Source: Elusimicrobiota bacterium (lineage in GTDB: Bacteria; Elusimicrobiota; Elusimicrobia; Elusimicrobiales; UBA9959). Taken from it: DNA of 64,000 nucleotides. Shown here one piece after another: positions 34,236 through 43,662 of the stretch. The translations under genes were made by a program, and so were the position numbers. A model generated the notes under the pieces. That model saw only the letters and a program-made list of their open reading frames with translations, was not told the origin of the DNA and searched no databases. How positions within the stretch are numbered: position 1 is the stretch's first letter; each line of letters starts with the position of its first letter. The stretch is from the NCBI GenBank assembly GCA_016208085.1, contig JACQYT010000109.1, positions 1-64,000 of the forward strand, written 5' to 3'.

Positions 34236-35657
34236 TCAGGGTTTGGCCGGCGCTGCTTTTTTTAAAAAGAGCCGTCCGCAGCCGCCGTAACGGTAGTTCC
34301 GGCGCGCGTAGTCCAGCGCTCCGGCCGGGAGAGTATTGAAATAACCGCCCCAGACAAGCCCTTTGCAGCGTGGATCCGCCAGCGCCAGCACGATCTCCTT
34401 TTCAAGACGGACCGGCTCGAGCATGGCGCGCACTTCGTCATGCAGGAACCAGAAGTAATAGGCATGGGGGCGGTAAAACGACTCGCCCGTCCATACATCG
34501 AACACCCTGTCCTGCGGAGCGGTCCGGCTCATCACGCACGCAATGCCTTCCACCTGGACCGCGTTGGTATCCCGCAGCGAACCGAGCTGGGTCCGCAGCG
34601 GCGGGACCAGGGAAATGCAAAAACCAAGGGCCAGCGCCAAACGCGCGGCGCGGCTGCGGATCCTGCCTGACAGCCATCCCAGCGCCCCCGCCGCGAAAAA
34701 GCAAAGGAGCGGGGCCATCAGCAGGTAGTACTGCGCGTAAACAACGGGTAGCAGTACTGCGCCGGCGGCGGCCGCGCCGAGCGCGCAGACTTTCACGGTT
34801 TCCTTCCTGTATACCCACATCCCGAACAAACCCAACGACCAGACCGCGGCATTTTCCACGTAAGAGGGGAGCCAGAAAACCGTAAAAGGGAAGCCGGCGC
34901 GGAACCGGCGGTTGAAAAGATAGAAGCATTCGTAAAAGGCCCGGCCGCCATTCCTTGCCAGGAAATAAAGCGCCAGCCCGGCGAAAGGAATAGCCGCCCC
35001 GAGGAAAAAGCAGGCCCACCGCCGCAGGAAATCTTTCCAGGCAAATCCCGGCGCGACGCCCTGCCCGCCCGCATCGCTTATGAGCCAGCCGATGATAAGC
35101 CCCGCGGCCGGATATACTATTTTCGGCGTGAAGAAGAAGGCCAGCCCCAGGAGTAACCCCGCCGCTAGCCGCCTCCTCGGGGCAGAAGTGTCCCCAAGCA
35201 GGACCATGCTCAGCAGCGCCATGGCGGGAACATCGGGCCGGACTTCAAGGGATTTGTCCGCGAACGTCGTGAATGAACATAGTAAAAGAACAGGCAGCGC
35301 CCGCTCCAGGAGAGGGCGGCGTGGTTCCGTCATACCCCACAGCATCCTCATTGTCGCCGCCGTCAGCGCGAGCATAAGCAGGCGCGCGGACCATACGGCG
35401 CGGATAGGATCGTCAATGAACGCCGCCAGGGGGGCGAGCAGATAAGGGAAAAGGGGGCCGTGATGCTCAAAGAAATCCCGGAAAGGGACCTGCCCGCGCG
35501 CCACCAGCCAGGCGCCGTGGAGATGCTCCAGCTCGTCCGCGTCAAAAGTCCGGTCGCGGATCAGGTACAGGCGCAGTAGCAGGTAGGCGGCCCCGAAAAG
35601 CAGCAGCCCCGCCGCGATCCGGCGTTCTTTAGAACCGGCATAGTCAATGATTTTCAT
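34236..35657 (-). CDS. GT-C membrane glycosyltransferase, PMT_2-like
   Basis: This integral membrane protein has about eleven hydrophobic segments. Near the N-terminus RTFDADELEHLHGAW places acidic residues where Dol-P-Man-type enzymes hold their catalytic Asp, and FFEHHGPLFPYLLAPLAAF follows. It would take a polyprenyl-phosphate sugar and pass it to a surface acceptor. I start it at 35657 (MKIIDYAG); the upstream frame overlaps the opposite reading of the large surface-protein gene. It is the second such enzyme in the window, with no TPR tail. Confidence 0.85.
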   Translation of the reverse strand: MKIIDYAGSKERRIAAGLLLFGAAYLLLRLYLIRDRTFDADELEHLHGAWLVARGQVPFRDFFEHHGPLFPYLLAPLAAFIDDPIRAVWSARLLMLALTAATMRMLWGMTEPRRPLLERALPVLLLCSFTTFADKSLEVRPDVPAMALLSMVLLGDTSAPRRRLAAGLLLGLAFFFTPKIVYPAAGLIIGWLISDAGGQGVAPGFAWKDFLRRWACFFLGAAIPFAGLALYFLARNGGRAFYECFYLFNRRFRAGFPFTVFWLPSYVENAAVWSLGLFGMWVYRKETVKVCALGAAAAGAVLLPVVYAQYYLLMAPLLCFFAAGALGWLSGRIRSRAARLALALGFCISLVPPLRTQLGSLRDTNAVQVEGIACVMSRTAPQDRVFDVWTGESFYRPHAYYFWFLHDEVRAMLEPVRLEKEIVLALADPRCKGLVWGGYFNTLPAGALDYARRNYRYGGCGRLFLKKAAPAKP

Positions 35658-35721
35658 TATTGAGATATGTTGTAACTCAGGTACTGAGCAATTACGATAT
35701 ATCGCAGAATCCAGGTAAAAA

Positions 35722-38700
35722 TTAGAAGCAATTTCCCACGCCCTTGCTTCCCGCGAGTGCCCACTGCCCCACCGCCGTACCTGTAGAAACACAAAGGTCT
35801 AAAATGACCGAATTGCCTATAACCTGCCCTATTACACCGGGAGCAAGCGCCTGTATCCCGGCTGAAGTAAGCCACCTGGGCTGCCAGTAGCCTTCGGCGG
35901 TAAAGGTGGATTTGGTAACACCGGCGCCGAACTGGGCGTTTCCGTTCACATCCAGCCTTTGAGCCGGAGAAGCCACGCCTATACCGATCTTGCCGTCGGC
36001 ACGCACCACAAGCGTGGAGCCGATCACTGAAAGTCCGGTCTGCGTGCCGCTTAAGCCCGTGCCGGTAACGACAAAAGAAGAACTTACCACCGCCCCGCCG
36101 TTTACGTCAAGCAGGTAGGCGGGCGAGGCCAGGCCGAGTCCCACTCTTCCGTCCTTTTTGACGACCAGCTTGGCGCCAGCCACATTTAGAACGTCGTCGG
36201 AATCCGTCAGCCCGTATTCTCCCGTAACGGTAAGCGACGACTTAAATACGGCGCCGCCCGCACCCATTATCCGCAGCACCTCGGTGCCGCTCGTCATATT
36301 GGTAGCGCCTGTCCGGTATTGCAAGTCCTTGCTGCTGGCGAGGAATCCTAAAACGCCTTTATCCGGAGTGGCTTGCTCATCCCACTTTATATATGTAGGG
36401 CCGCCGGACGGTTTCAGATCCAGATACGAGCCTGAACCGCCATCACCAGAACTGCCTATCCGTATACCCTTTATCGTATGGAGCATGACGTCCGTGTCCG
36501 GGATATTCACGCCTATGCCTACCCTGCCCCCGGGTGTCACCACCATGTCATAATAATTGTCGGCGGAATTATTGGTGCCTATGACGACGGTATAGTCTTC
36601 GCCGGTCTGTTCTCCGACTTTCAGCATGGCGAAGTGGTTGCCTATGCCCTGGTTGCCGGTCATGGTAATGGAGGAGGTGTAGATTTTGCCATACAGGTTC
36701 CCATTCATGTCCCCGTAAAATCCGCCCTGGGCTGTGACGCTTGAAACAGCCAGGACTCCGCCGGCGACGACCAGTTTATGGGAAGTAGTAGTAGTGGAAA
36801 TGCCGACCCCTGATGAAGTCGTGCTGACATAAAGCGCCGGCGCGGCCAAATTCTGGCCGATGAGCATATTCGCGTTAATATGCAGGCTCTCCTCCGGGTT
36901 AATAGTCCCGACCCCGAATTTCCAGTTGCCCAGCTCATCCGACTTTATGCGGAAAACTTCCGCCCCGTCGGTGGCGGGATCGGACGCGGCCGCCCTATAG
37001 ATAAAATCCCTCGTACCGGCCCCGAAACCCAGCGCGCCCTGGCGGCCGCCGGAAGCAAGGGAATCGTCGGACCACCTTATATAACCGAAGTCTCCGAACG
37101 TGTTAATACGGATATCGGCCGGGCCGGCCTGGTTTATGATCCGCATCTCCTTATAGACGTCCAGATAGTAAGTCGGATTTGGGATATGAATCCCCACCTT
37201 ACCCTGGTCGGTAACGACCAGCGAGTCGGAACCGGGGTTTGCCGTTGTGGAAACGACAAGCGCATAGACGCCGGCGGAAGTATTGATCACGGTGACGCTT
37301 GAATCCCTTACGGTAAGGGCGGCGTTGAGGGTAAGCGGCCCGGTCATCGTATCCCCGGTTTTAGCGACTTTGGCGGTATCGGTGCCGATTACATTTGTGA
37401 GCTGCGAGCCGTCGCCCTTAAAATACGGGGCCGACACGACGCCGGTGAGCACCTTTATGCCTGAAGTGGTCTCAATGCTGTACTTATCCGCCCCCCAACC
37501 CCCGAAAAAAGTGCCGGTTGACGCGGTGATATCGTTAACCAGGCTTATGGAATTCGCGCTTAACGGTCCCTGAGTATAAAAACCGTCCTGGGCGGTTACG
37601 CTTGAAACAGCCAGTATCCCGCCCTCCACCCTTAATTTATGGGTCATGTTGTTCGTTCCCACGCCTACGCCGCCGGCCGTGGAAACATAAAGATGCCAGC
37701 CCAGCATGGCGGCGTCGGTGGTGACGGCAAGGGAATAGGGCGCAACGGCGGTGTTGCTGGTTATTATGGTCACGCTTGAACCCGCAATTATCAAATGTCC
37801 GCTCATCGTATCGCCGGACTTTAAGACTTTAGAGGTGTCCTCGGAGATCACGCCGGTCAACTGCGAGCCGTTGCCGATAATTTTGGCCCCGCCGGCCAAA
37901 TAAACATGGGTGCTGACATATAAGCCGCCGTAATAGGCGCTTGTGGTGGAGGATATTTCCACATTGGTCGTAAACTGCAGCCGCCTCCCTACAATGCCGG
38001 CCGCGTCGTTCACGATCAGGCTCGCGCCGGCGACAGAGCTGTAGATCGGGCTGGAAATGAAAAGCGTGCCGGTTATAGTATCGCCTATCTTGCGCACCTT
38101 GGTAGAATCATTGACCGCGCTGAGATTCGCGCCGTCGCCGTAGAAATAACTGCCGTAAACTTTGCCCTGGCCCGTCACTCTGAAGACATTGGTGGAGCCG
38201 GTGGAGACTATAAGGATATTCCCGGTTTCGCCGGGCCCGGTTGAAATATGGAGCTTTGCCTGGGGAGTGTTCGTGGAAATGCCTACATTGCCCGGGTTGA
38301 CATTGTAGAGGTCTTGGTCGCCGTTTGCCGGGCGCCACAACGTGTCGCCTGCGGCTATGGTCTGCACAGAACCGTCCGGGAACCTGAATCCACAGGTATA
38401 GTTTAAGGGGTCGTAGGCGCAGATCGGCCAGTCCCCTTTACTTTCCACCATGCCGCTTACGCTTAACTGCGTCCCGGGGGAGATGCTGCCTACCGAAATG
38501 CCGCCCATCACGAAAAGGTTGGAGGAAATAGTCACAGCCCCGTTTGTGGTTTCGTCATGCGTTCCTATCAGATCCACTTTGAAAGGGGGTGTCCCCGCCG
38601 GAGAAAAAACGGGTCCAGCCGAGGCCGTGGAAGCGTAAAGCGAGTTAAAAGCGTACGGAGAAGCCTGCAGCCTGACGCGCGGCGACATCGCTTCGTAAAC

Positions 38701-39090
38701 GCCCGTGCAGTCGCCGTCGCTGTCCACCTGTATCTCAAGCCAGAGCCCGTTGTAGCCGGTAAAAAGGGCGCCCGGAATGCCGCCGGAAACGGCGGAGCCG
38801 ATCTCCACATCATAGCGTCCTCTTAAGACCGACACATTACAGCGGCTCTCGGTAAATAACGCCGAACCGCCGTTTGGAACGTCATAGATCGCAAACTTCA
38901 TGTCCTGCGGAGAATCCACGGCCAGATTCGTGATTTTGCTGACCAGGAAGCCCTGGTAATTTATGCTCTGCGTTATGGCGGCGAAGGCAGGGGAGAGGGT
39001 GTAGGGTATAGGGTATAGGGTAAAAACAGCCGAAACAACCAACAGAAATTTTTTCCACCGATGCGATTTAAATTCCGTTGAAAATTTCAT
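35722..39090 (-). CDS. Large surface protein with tail-fibre-like repeats
   Basis: This is a 1,122-residue exported protein. The signal peptide core FTLYPIPYTLSPAFA is encoded by the CCCTATA heptamer. The mature start TQSINYQGFLVSK is typical of many big surface proteins. The body has repeated units with GDTMTGPLTL, GDTMSGHLIIAG, GDTITGTLFIS and short beta-strand phrases (VGIST, VGVGT) like phage tail fibres or trimeric adhesins. The C-terminus ends in a small Cys-containing domain (LCVSTGTAVGQWALA). It may form a fibrous adhesin or stalk. No sorting tail is clear. Confidence 0.8.
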   Translation of the reverse strand: MKFSTEFKSHRWKKFLLVVSAVFTLYPIPYTLSPAFAAITQSINYQGFLVSKITNLAVDSPQDMKFAIYDVPNGGSALFTESRCNVSVLRGRYDVEIGSAVSGGIPGALFTGYNGLWLEIQVDSDGDCTGVYEAMSPRVRLQASPYAFNSLYASTASAGPVFSPAGTPPFKVDLIGTHDETTNGAVTISSNLFVMGGISVGSISPGTQLSVSGMVESKGDWPICAYDPLNYTCGFRFPDGSVQTIAAGDTLWRPANGDQDLYNVNPGNVGISTNTPQAKLHISTGPGETGNILIVSTGSTNVFRVTGQGKVYGSYFYGDGANLSAVNDSTKVRKIGDTITGTLFISSPIYSSVAGASLIVNDAAGIVGRRLQFTTNVEISSTTSAYYGGLYVSTHVYLAGGAKIIGNGSQLTGVISEDTSKVLKSGDTMSGHLIIAGSSVTIITSNTAVAPYSLAVTTDAAMLGWHLYVSTAGGVGVGTNNMTHKLRVEGGILAVSSVTAQDGFYTQGPLSANSISLVNDITASTGTFFGGWGADKYSIETTSGIKVLTGVVSAPYFKGDGSQLTNVIGTDTAKVAKTGDTMTGPLTLNAALTVRDSSVTVINTSAGVYALVVSTTANPGSDSLVVTDQGKVGIHIPNPTYYLDVYKEMRIINQAGPADIRINTFGDFGYIRWSDDSLASGGRQGALGFGAGTRDFIYRAAASDPATDGAEVFRIKSDELGNWKFGVGTINPEESLHINANMLIGQNLAAPALYVSTTSSGVGISTTTTSHKLVVAGGVLAVSSVTAQGGFYGDMNGNLYGKIYTSSITMTGNQGIGNHFAMLKVGEQTGEDYTVVIGTNNSADNYYDMVVTPGGRVGIGVNIPDTDVMLHTIKGIRIGSSGDGGSGSYLDLKPSGGPTYIKWDEQATPDKGVLGFLASSKDLQYRTGATNMTSGTEVLRIMGAGGAVFKSSLTVTGEYGLTDSDDVLNVAGAKLVVKKDGRVGLGLASPAYLLDVNGGAVVSSSFVVTGTGLSGTQTGLSVIGSTLVVRADGKIGIGVASPAQRLDVNGNAQFGAGVTKSTFTAEGYWQPRWLTSAGIQALAPGVIGQVIGNSVILDLCVSTGTAVGQWALAGSKGVGNCF

Positions 39091-39134
39091 AAAATCCTCC
39101 GTCTGCCTCGCCTCTCTACCCTAACCCCTAGACC

Positions 39135-40796
39135 CTATCTTATCACTGCGACCGTGCCGTTATACACCTTCCCACCGGACTCAATCTGGTAAATATAGAC
39201 TCCGCCCGGCACGATCTGTCCGCCGCGTTTGGCGTCCCAGACCAGGGAATTAGTTATCGGGCCGGCGGTCATCTTCGCGACATAAGCCCCTTTCATGTCA
39301 TAGATCCGCCCTTTGACCCCGGACAGCAGCGATTTGTCGAAAACGAATACCATGTTATCATTTTTGCCGTCGCTGTTAGGAGTGATCAGCCTGTTGGAAA
39401 GGCCCGCCGCGTCCGCTGAGAAAGACACGGAGCGCACGACGGAACGGAGCTGGTATTTCCCAAGCATTGTGGTCTGGAGTTCCACGTTTTTATCCGTTTC
39501 ATTCACCTTGCCGTAAAACTGAAGCCATTTGGCGCCGTTGTAATAATAAAGGCTCAAGGCCGCGGCATCTTCGCCGGAGGGGACGACGACGCCGCCGGAT
39601 TTGCGGTAATAGACCTTCAGGGTCGCCGGGCTGGAGAGCTTGAACTGCCCGTCCTTTTCTATCCCGCCCCTGTAGGCGGAAAGTTCGACGGATCTCAGCA
39701 CCCGGCCGCCCAGGTCTTCGGGGTGAGGGATTATCTCCACGGTATAAAGGTTCATCGGGTCCGGGTTCGGGGTGTCGGAGACAAAATCGCCAAGTCCGTC
39801 GCCGGGGATCTCAAGGAGGGTGGTATTATCGGCCGCTATAAAATAAAGCGCGGCGCCGGTATTGCCCTGGGTATATGACGGAGCGGAAAATCCGGCCTTA
39901 TTAAGGGCCTTGACGTGGTAGTAATACTGCCGGCCCGCATCCACAGTGTTGTCGGTCCAATGGAAAGTATCCGTTGATAATCCCGATTCCGGACCAAGCG
40001 GGAGCCAGTCCGCGTTGGCCGGCGCCGTGGCCCGGAAAACCTGATAGCCGCTTATCTCATAAGGGTAGACCGGGTTGAAGCGGTCGTTAAACGGCATCAG
40101 GTTGGCGAAGCCGATCGGAGGTATCCAGGACATGGTAACAGAGGTCGGGTTGGCGGTTACCCTGAAATTCATGGGAACCAGGGGAACCACAGCGAACACG
40201 CAGGCCATATTGGACAGCTCGGATTGCAGGAGGTGGTCGTTTACGCTCTCAATAGCGAAGTAATAAGTGGTGCCGGCGTCGAATCCTTCTATGATGCGCG
40301 TATCCCGCACGCCGATGGCCAGCGGGGTCCAGCCCTGGGGCACGTCCCGGGCCGAGGAAAAAGCCGCGTCCGTGGATATGTACGCGGCGCTGGTGTAGTG
40401 CAGGATATACTTTTCAACCGCGCCGGTATTGCGGTACCAGTTGGCCACCGGCGCCGTCCAGGTGATGCGCAGGCTGTAGCTGGAAATGGTGACCAGGGCC
40501 AGGTCGTTTATCGGCGAAGGCTGGGGATAAAACGCCAGCAGGCCGCTTCTGGCTGAAAAAGCGCCCGCAGCCGCCGTTGAAACGGCCGTTTCCTGTGCGT
40601 TGCCGTTATGCTCGAAACTGGAAGAATAGCTGTATTTCGCGCCATAGGAAAGACCGCCGTTCACGTCCGAGAAATACACGCTCTCTACCCTGGCGCCGAA
40701 GACAGGGGTTAGGGTATAGGGGCTCGGGGTTAGGGTAACGGCGAACAGAGCCGCCAAAACCGCTATCGCTTTCCTGTTATGCGCCGGAATATTCAT
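39135..40796 (-). CDS. Exported fibronectin-III protein with FlgD-like C-terminus
   Basis: The signal peptide core VTLTPSPYTLTPVFG is again encoded by heptamer-like repeat DNA. Two fibronectin type III-like domains follow (around residues 110-210 and 210-320). A beta-rich middle part follows, and then a C-terminal domain (NRLITPNSDGKNDNMVF, GRIYDMKGAYVAKM, GGVYIYQIESGGKVYNGTVAVIR). This last domain is the FlgD/CHU-C-like module that often anchors or exports surface proteins. It lies 44 bases upstream of the tail-fibre-like gene on the same strand and may be part of the same surface structure. Confidence 0.82.
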   Translation of the reverse strand: MNIPAHNRKAIAVLAALFAVTLTPSPYTLTPVFGARVESVYFSDVNGGLSYGAKYSYSSSFEHNGNAQETAVSTAAAGAFSARSGLLAFYPQPSPINDLALVTISSYSLRITWTAPVANWYRNTGAVEKYILHYTSAAYISTDAAFSSARDVPQGWTPLAIGVRDTRIIEGFDAGTTYYFAIESVNDHLLQSELSNMACVFAVVPLVPMNFRVTANPTSVTMSWIPPIGFANLMPFNDRFNPVYPYEISGYQVFRATAPANADWLPLGPESGLSTDTFHWTDNTVDAGRQYYYHVKALNKAGFSAPSYTQGNTGAALYFIAADNTTLLEIPGDGLGDFVSDTPNPDPMNLYTVEIIPHPEDLGGRVLRSVELSAYRGGIEKDGQFKLSSPATLKVYYRKSGGVVVPSGEDAAALSLYYYNGAKWLQFYGKVNETDKNVELQTTMLGKYQLRSVVRSVSFSADAAGLSNRLITPNSDGKNDNMVFVFDKSLLSGVKGRIYDMKGAYVAKMTAGPITNSLVWDAKRGGQIVPGGVYIYQIESGGKVYNGTVAVIR

Positions 40797-40880
40797 AATA
40801 TTCTTCAGTATAACCCTTAATTGCGACTGAATTATTGCGGATTCGTGACAATCCGGTATAAAATCTGAGACGAAAGAAAT

Positions 40881-41155
40881 AAAATGTTGTCCGACAACAT
40901 TTTATCCTACCCGGCACGGGGTTTTCTTCAACACCTTGCCGGGGTGGAGCGAAGCGACACAATTCAACTGTATCCAACAGGATGAGGGGGAAATTTCTTT
41001 CCCCCTCAAACTCCCCTTTGCCCCAAGGTTACCCCGCCCGAAGAAAGGCTAAAGGATAAAGGCTGAAGGATGAAGGAAAAACAAAGAGATTATTCCGGCC
41101 TTTAGCCTTTATCCCTGATCCTTTATCCTTTCTTTAGGGCGGGGTATGGTAAAAA
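40881..41155. repeat. Composite hairpin repeat with nested ATCCTTT inverted repeat
   Basis: This begins with the perfect AAAATGTTGTC palindrome and ends with the start of the AT-rich palindrome (TAAAAATT). Inside the loop of the CCCCGCCC/GGGCGGGG hairpin lies about 100 extra bases made of AAAGGAT and ATCCTTT words. A further roughly 40-base insertion follows the CCTTGCCGG arm (GTGGAGCGAAGC region). It fills the 359-base gap before the next gene and removes any normal start region for it. Confidence 0.85.
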
Positions 41156-41503
41156 TTGGCGTTTTTGTTTGCTTTTGCCCTCTACCCTATCTTCGCGGCC
41201 GGGGCCCCGGGAAATTCAGCCGCTCTGCTCATGACCGTGACTCCCAACCGCGACGGCAAAAACGACACTTTCATTTTCAGGTGTTATAATCCCTGGGATT
41301 TCCGCATAACCGCGACAATTTACGGGCTGCGCGGCGAGAGGTTGGCTTCCATGCGGATTAAGTCCGATAAATCCATAACGTATCCGTACGATTACCTTGA
41401 ATGGGATCCCGACTCCGGCGCCAGAGCGCCGGGCGGGCTCTACCTGTATGAAGTAATCGTCAACAATAAAGCCTATAAAGGCACAGTGGCGGTAATAAGA
41501 TAG
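41156..41503 (+). CDS. Single FlgD-like domain protein, start damaged
   Basis: The protein is one exported module: ALLMTVTPNRDGKNDTFIF, ATIYGLRGERLASM and GLYLYEVIVNNKAYKGTVAVIR match the C-terminal domain of the protein at 39135 closely. Before it is a hydrophobic piece (AFLFAFALYPIFAAG) that would act as a signal peptide. The only in-frame start is TTG at 41156 with no ribosome-binding site, and a stop lies just before it. The 5' end was probably replaced when the composite repeat inserted. An ATG at 41146 is in another frame. Confidence 0.6.
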   Translation: MAFLFAFALYPIFAAGAPGNSAALLMTVTPNRDGKNDTFIFRCYNPWDFRITATIYGLRGERLASMRIKSDKSITYPYDYLEWDPDSGARAPGGLYLYEVIVNNKAYKGTVAVIR

Positions 41504-41550
41504 TATAGGGGAAAGGGGAGAGGGAAAAGGCAATTAATGAGATTGAGTTT

Positions 41551-43557
41551 ATGAATATTGCAACGCATAATAAGCAGAGGGTAAGAGTTTTGGGACTTCT
41601 TTTGGTTTTTACCCTATACCCTATACCCTATACCCTACACCCTGCATTTGCCGCTTTTGAAGATCTGGGCGTAGGCGCCAGAGTGCCCGGCATGGGTAAC
41701 GCCTTTGTGGCCATCGCCGACGACGCCAGCTCGGCCTATTACAATCCCGCGGGCCTCGCCTTTGTGGAACGGCCGAAAGCGACGGCCTCGCATTCCATGC
41801 TCTATTCAGGCCTGGACGACGGCTCAAACCTGGGGCTCACAAATCTGGTCATAGCCGCCCCCATCTGGGGCGGACGCCTGGGCACGGCGGGCTTTTTGTG
41901 GAACCAGTTCTCGCTGTCCGGCGTATACGCCGAAAGGACCATCCAGGCCGCCTACGGTTTCAGATTGCCGAAAAACACCATATTTGAAAAATTCGCGGTC
42001 GGCGCCTCCGTCAAATATCTGAGCCATTCCTTTTCAAGGCTGGACGAATCCTATAATGCCATGAATGACCTGATTGCCAACGCCGGGCCGGATCCCGTGC
42101 TTATGGGAAAAAACTCAAGGTCCGTGATCGACGCGGACGCGGGTCTCATATTTCAGCTCACAAAAAAGTACGCCATCGGCGCGGCGGTGCTGAACCTGAG
42201 GCAAGCCGACGTCGGGTTTGCTTCCGCGGACCAGGTCCCCATGAAAACGCGGGTGGGCGGCTCCTATAAAAGCCTGTGGATGATTATGACGGCCGAGGCA
42301 AGGATGCAAAAAGGCCCGGACGGCAAGCTGGACAAAGACTTCATTTTCGCGGCTGAAAAGGTTTTCCCGAGCCTTGACAGGGGAGACGTGGGAATCAGGG
42401 CCTCGCTTGGAGCCGGCGACAGGGATTTCAGGCAGGTGACGGCCGGGCTGTCCTACAAAATAAACAGGATCCAGTTTGATTACGGATTTTCAATACCGCT
42501 CGGCACGGTCCGCAGCACCGTCGGCAACCACAGGCTGGCCCTGGCTTACCATTTCGGTTCGCTTACCTCCGGCGAGCAGTATGCCGCGCAGCTTCTGGAC
42601 GAGTATAAACAGCTGAGAGAAAGCCCGGATTACTCCGACTCAAGGAACACTTTAAGCCTGAACGACCCGCGCCTCAAGGAGGTTAAGGCCCTGGTGAATC
42701 AGGAGGATTTTTACGCGGCAAACAGGACGCTGATGGACAAGGCAAACGACCTGCTGCCCAACGCCTCCGTGATAAACCTGGCAAAGCGCCTGGGACTGAC
42801 GGCGGCCTTCTATCCCTCGCGGCCCAAAGAGGCGCGCCGCACCCCCGCAGACGAGATGCTGTCGGCCGGAATACAGAATTACTTAAGGGGCTACGACGCG
42901 AAAGCCATCAAGCTGTTAACCTACGCCCAGGCTGAAAACCAGCGCGACACGGCGTTATCCAATTTTCTGGACAAGGTGGAGGAAACCACCCATCTGAAAG
43001 CCGACAGGGTCCCGGCGAGCTTTAACCGCGGGTATGTGGAATATCAATTCCAGGAATCGGACGCGCTCTACGCCGCTAAAAAATACAACGACGCGTTGGC
43101 GAAGCTCCAGGATATCCTGGATTTCGACCCCGAGAATATTCTTGCAATTAAAAAAATGGGGTCATGCAACTACCTGCTCGGCAACTACGCCCTGGCCCGC
43201 AGGAACTGGGAAAACGCCGTTAAAAAGGAAACCGACCCGGCGGAAAAGGAAAAGCTTCTCAAGATGGTAAGCGACGCCGGCAAAAAAGCGCCGGGCCAGG
43301 AATCCTGGGAACCCCCGGGCGCAGAAACCCCGGCCGCGCCGCCCGGGGCCGGGACGCCGGCCGCCGCGGCTAAAAAAACAACCGGGGGCGCGGGCAACGC
43401 CAGGGAAATAGAAAAGCTCTACCAGATAGGGGCAGATTACTACACTAAGGGCGATTACGGCAAAGCGGCCGATAATTTCAGAAAGATACTGACACTGGAC
43501 CCGGAAAATTCGCAGGCAAAAAAAGCCCTGGAACGTATCATAAGGCTGTCGCAGTGA
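41551..43557 (+). CDS. PorV-like outer-membrane barrel with TPR tail
   Basis: The signal core FTLYPIPYTLHPAFA is encoded by four ACCCTAT-type heptamers (41610-41640). The mature N-terminus AFEDLGVGARVPGMGNAFVAIADDASSAYYNPAGLA is the hallmark of PorV/PorQ/UPF0164 barrels (quoted in two parts: LGVGARVPGMGNAFVA, DDASSAYYNPAGLA). About 330 residues of beta-barrel are followed by about 250 of helical repeats with TPR units (YAAKKYNDALAKLQDILDF). A Pro/Ala linker and a last TPR (IGADYYTKGDYGKAADNF) close it. Such proteins can serve as outer-membrane ports for surface-exported partners. Confidence 0.85.
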   Translation: MNIATHNKQRVRVLGLLLVFTLYPIPYTLHPAFAAFEDLGVGARVPGMGNAFVAIADDASSAYYNPAGLAFVERPKATASHSMLYSGLDDGSNLGLTNLVIAAPIWGGRLGTAGFLWNQFSLSGVYAERTIQAAYGFRLPKNTIFEKFAVGASVKYLSHSFSRLDESYNAMNDLIANAGPDPVLMGKNSRSVIDADAGLIFQLTKKYAIGAAVLNLRQADVGFASADQVPMKTRVGGSYKSLWMIMTAEARMQKGPDGKLDKDFIFAAEKVFPSLDRGDVGIRASLGAGDRDFRQVTAGLSYKINRIQFDYGFSIPLGTVRSTVGNHRLALAYHFGSLTSGEQYAAQLLDEYKQLRESPDYSDSRNTLSLNDPRLKEVKALVNQEDFYAANRTLMDKANDLLPNASVINLAKRLGLTAAFYPSRPKEARRTPADEMLSAGIQNYLRGYDAKAIKLLTYAQAENQRDTALSNFLDKVEETTHLKADRVPASFNRGYVEYQFQESDALYAAKKYNDALAKLQDILDFDPENILAIKKMGSCNYLLGNYALARRNWENAVKKETDPAEKEKLLKMVSDAGKKAPGQESWEPPGAETPAAPPGAGTPAAAAKKTTGGAGNAREIEKLYQIGADYYTKGDYGKAADNFRKILTLDPENSQAKKALERIIRLSQ

Positions 43558-43559
43558 AA

Positions 43560-43650
43560 CAGCAGGCAGAGGTAAAGATGGAGGTATAGGGTAGAGTAAG
43601 AAAATTTACTTTACTTATACCTGTTCCTTTGCCTATACCTTTACCTAAAT
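43560..43650. repeat. Inverted repeat built of AGGTAAAG/AGGTATAG words
   Basis: AGGTAAAGATGGAGGTATAG faces TGCCTATACCTTTACCT around an AT-rich loop. It lies between the PorV-like gene and the kinase gene and may end the upstream transcript. Confidence 0.7.
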
Positions 43651-43662
43651 AGTTCTTAAATA

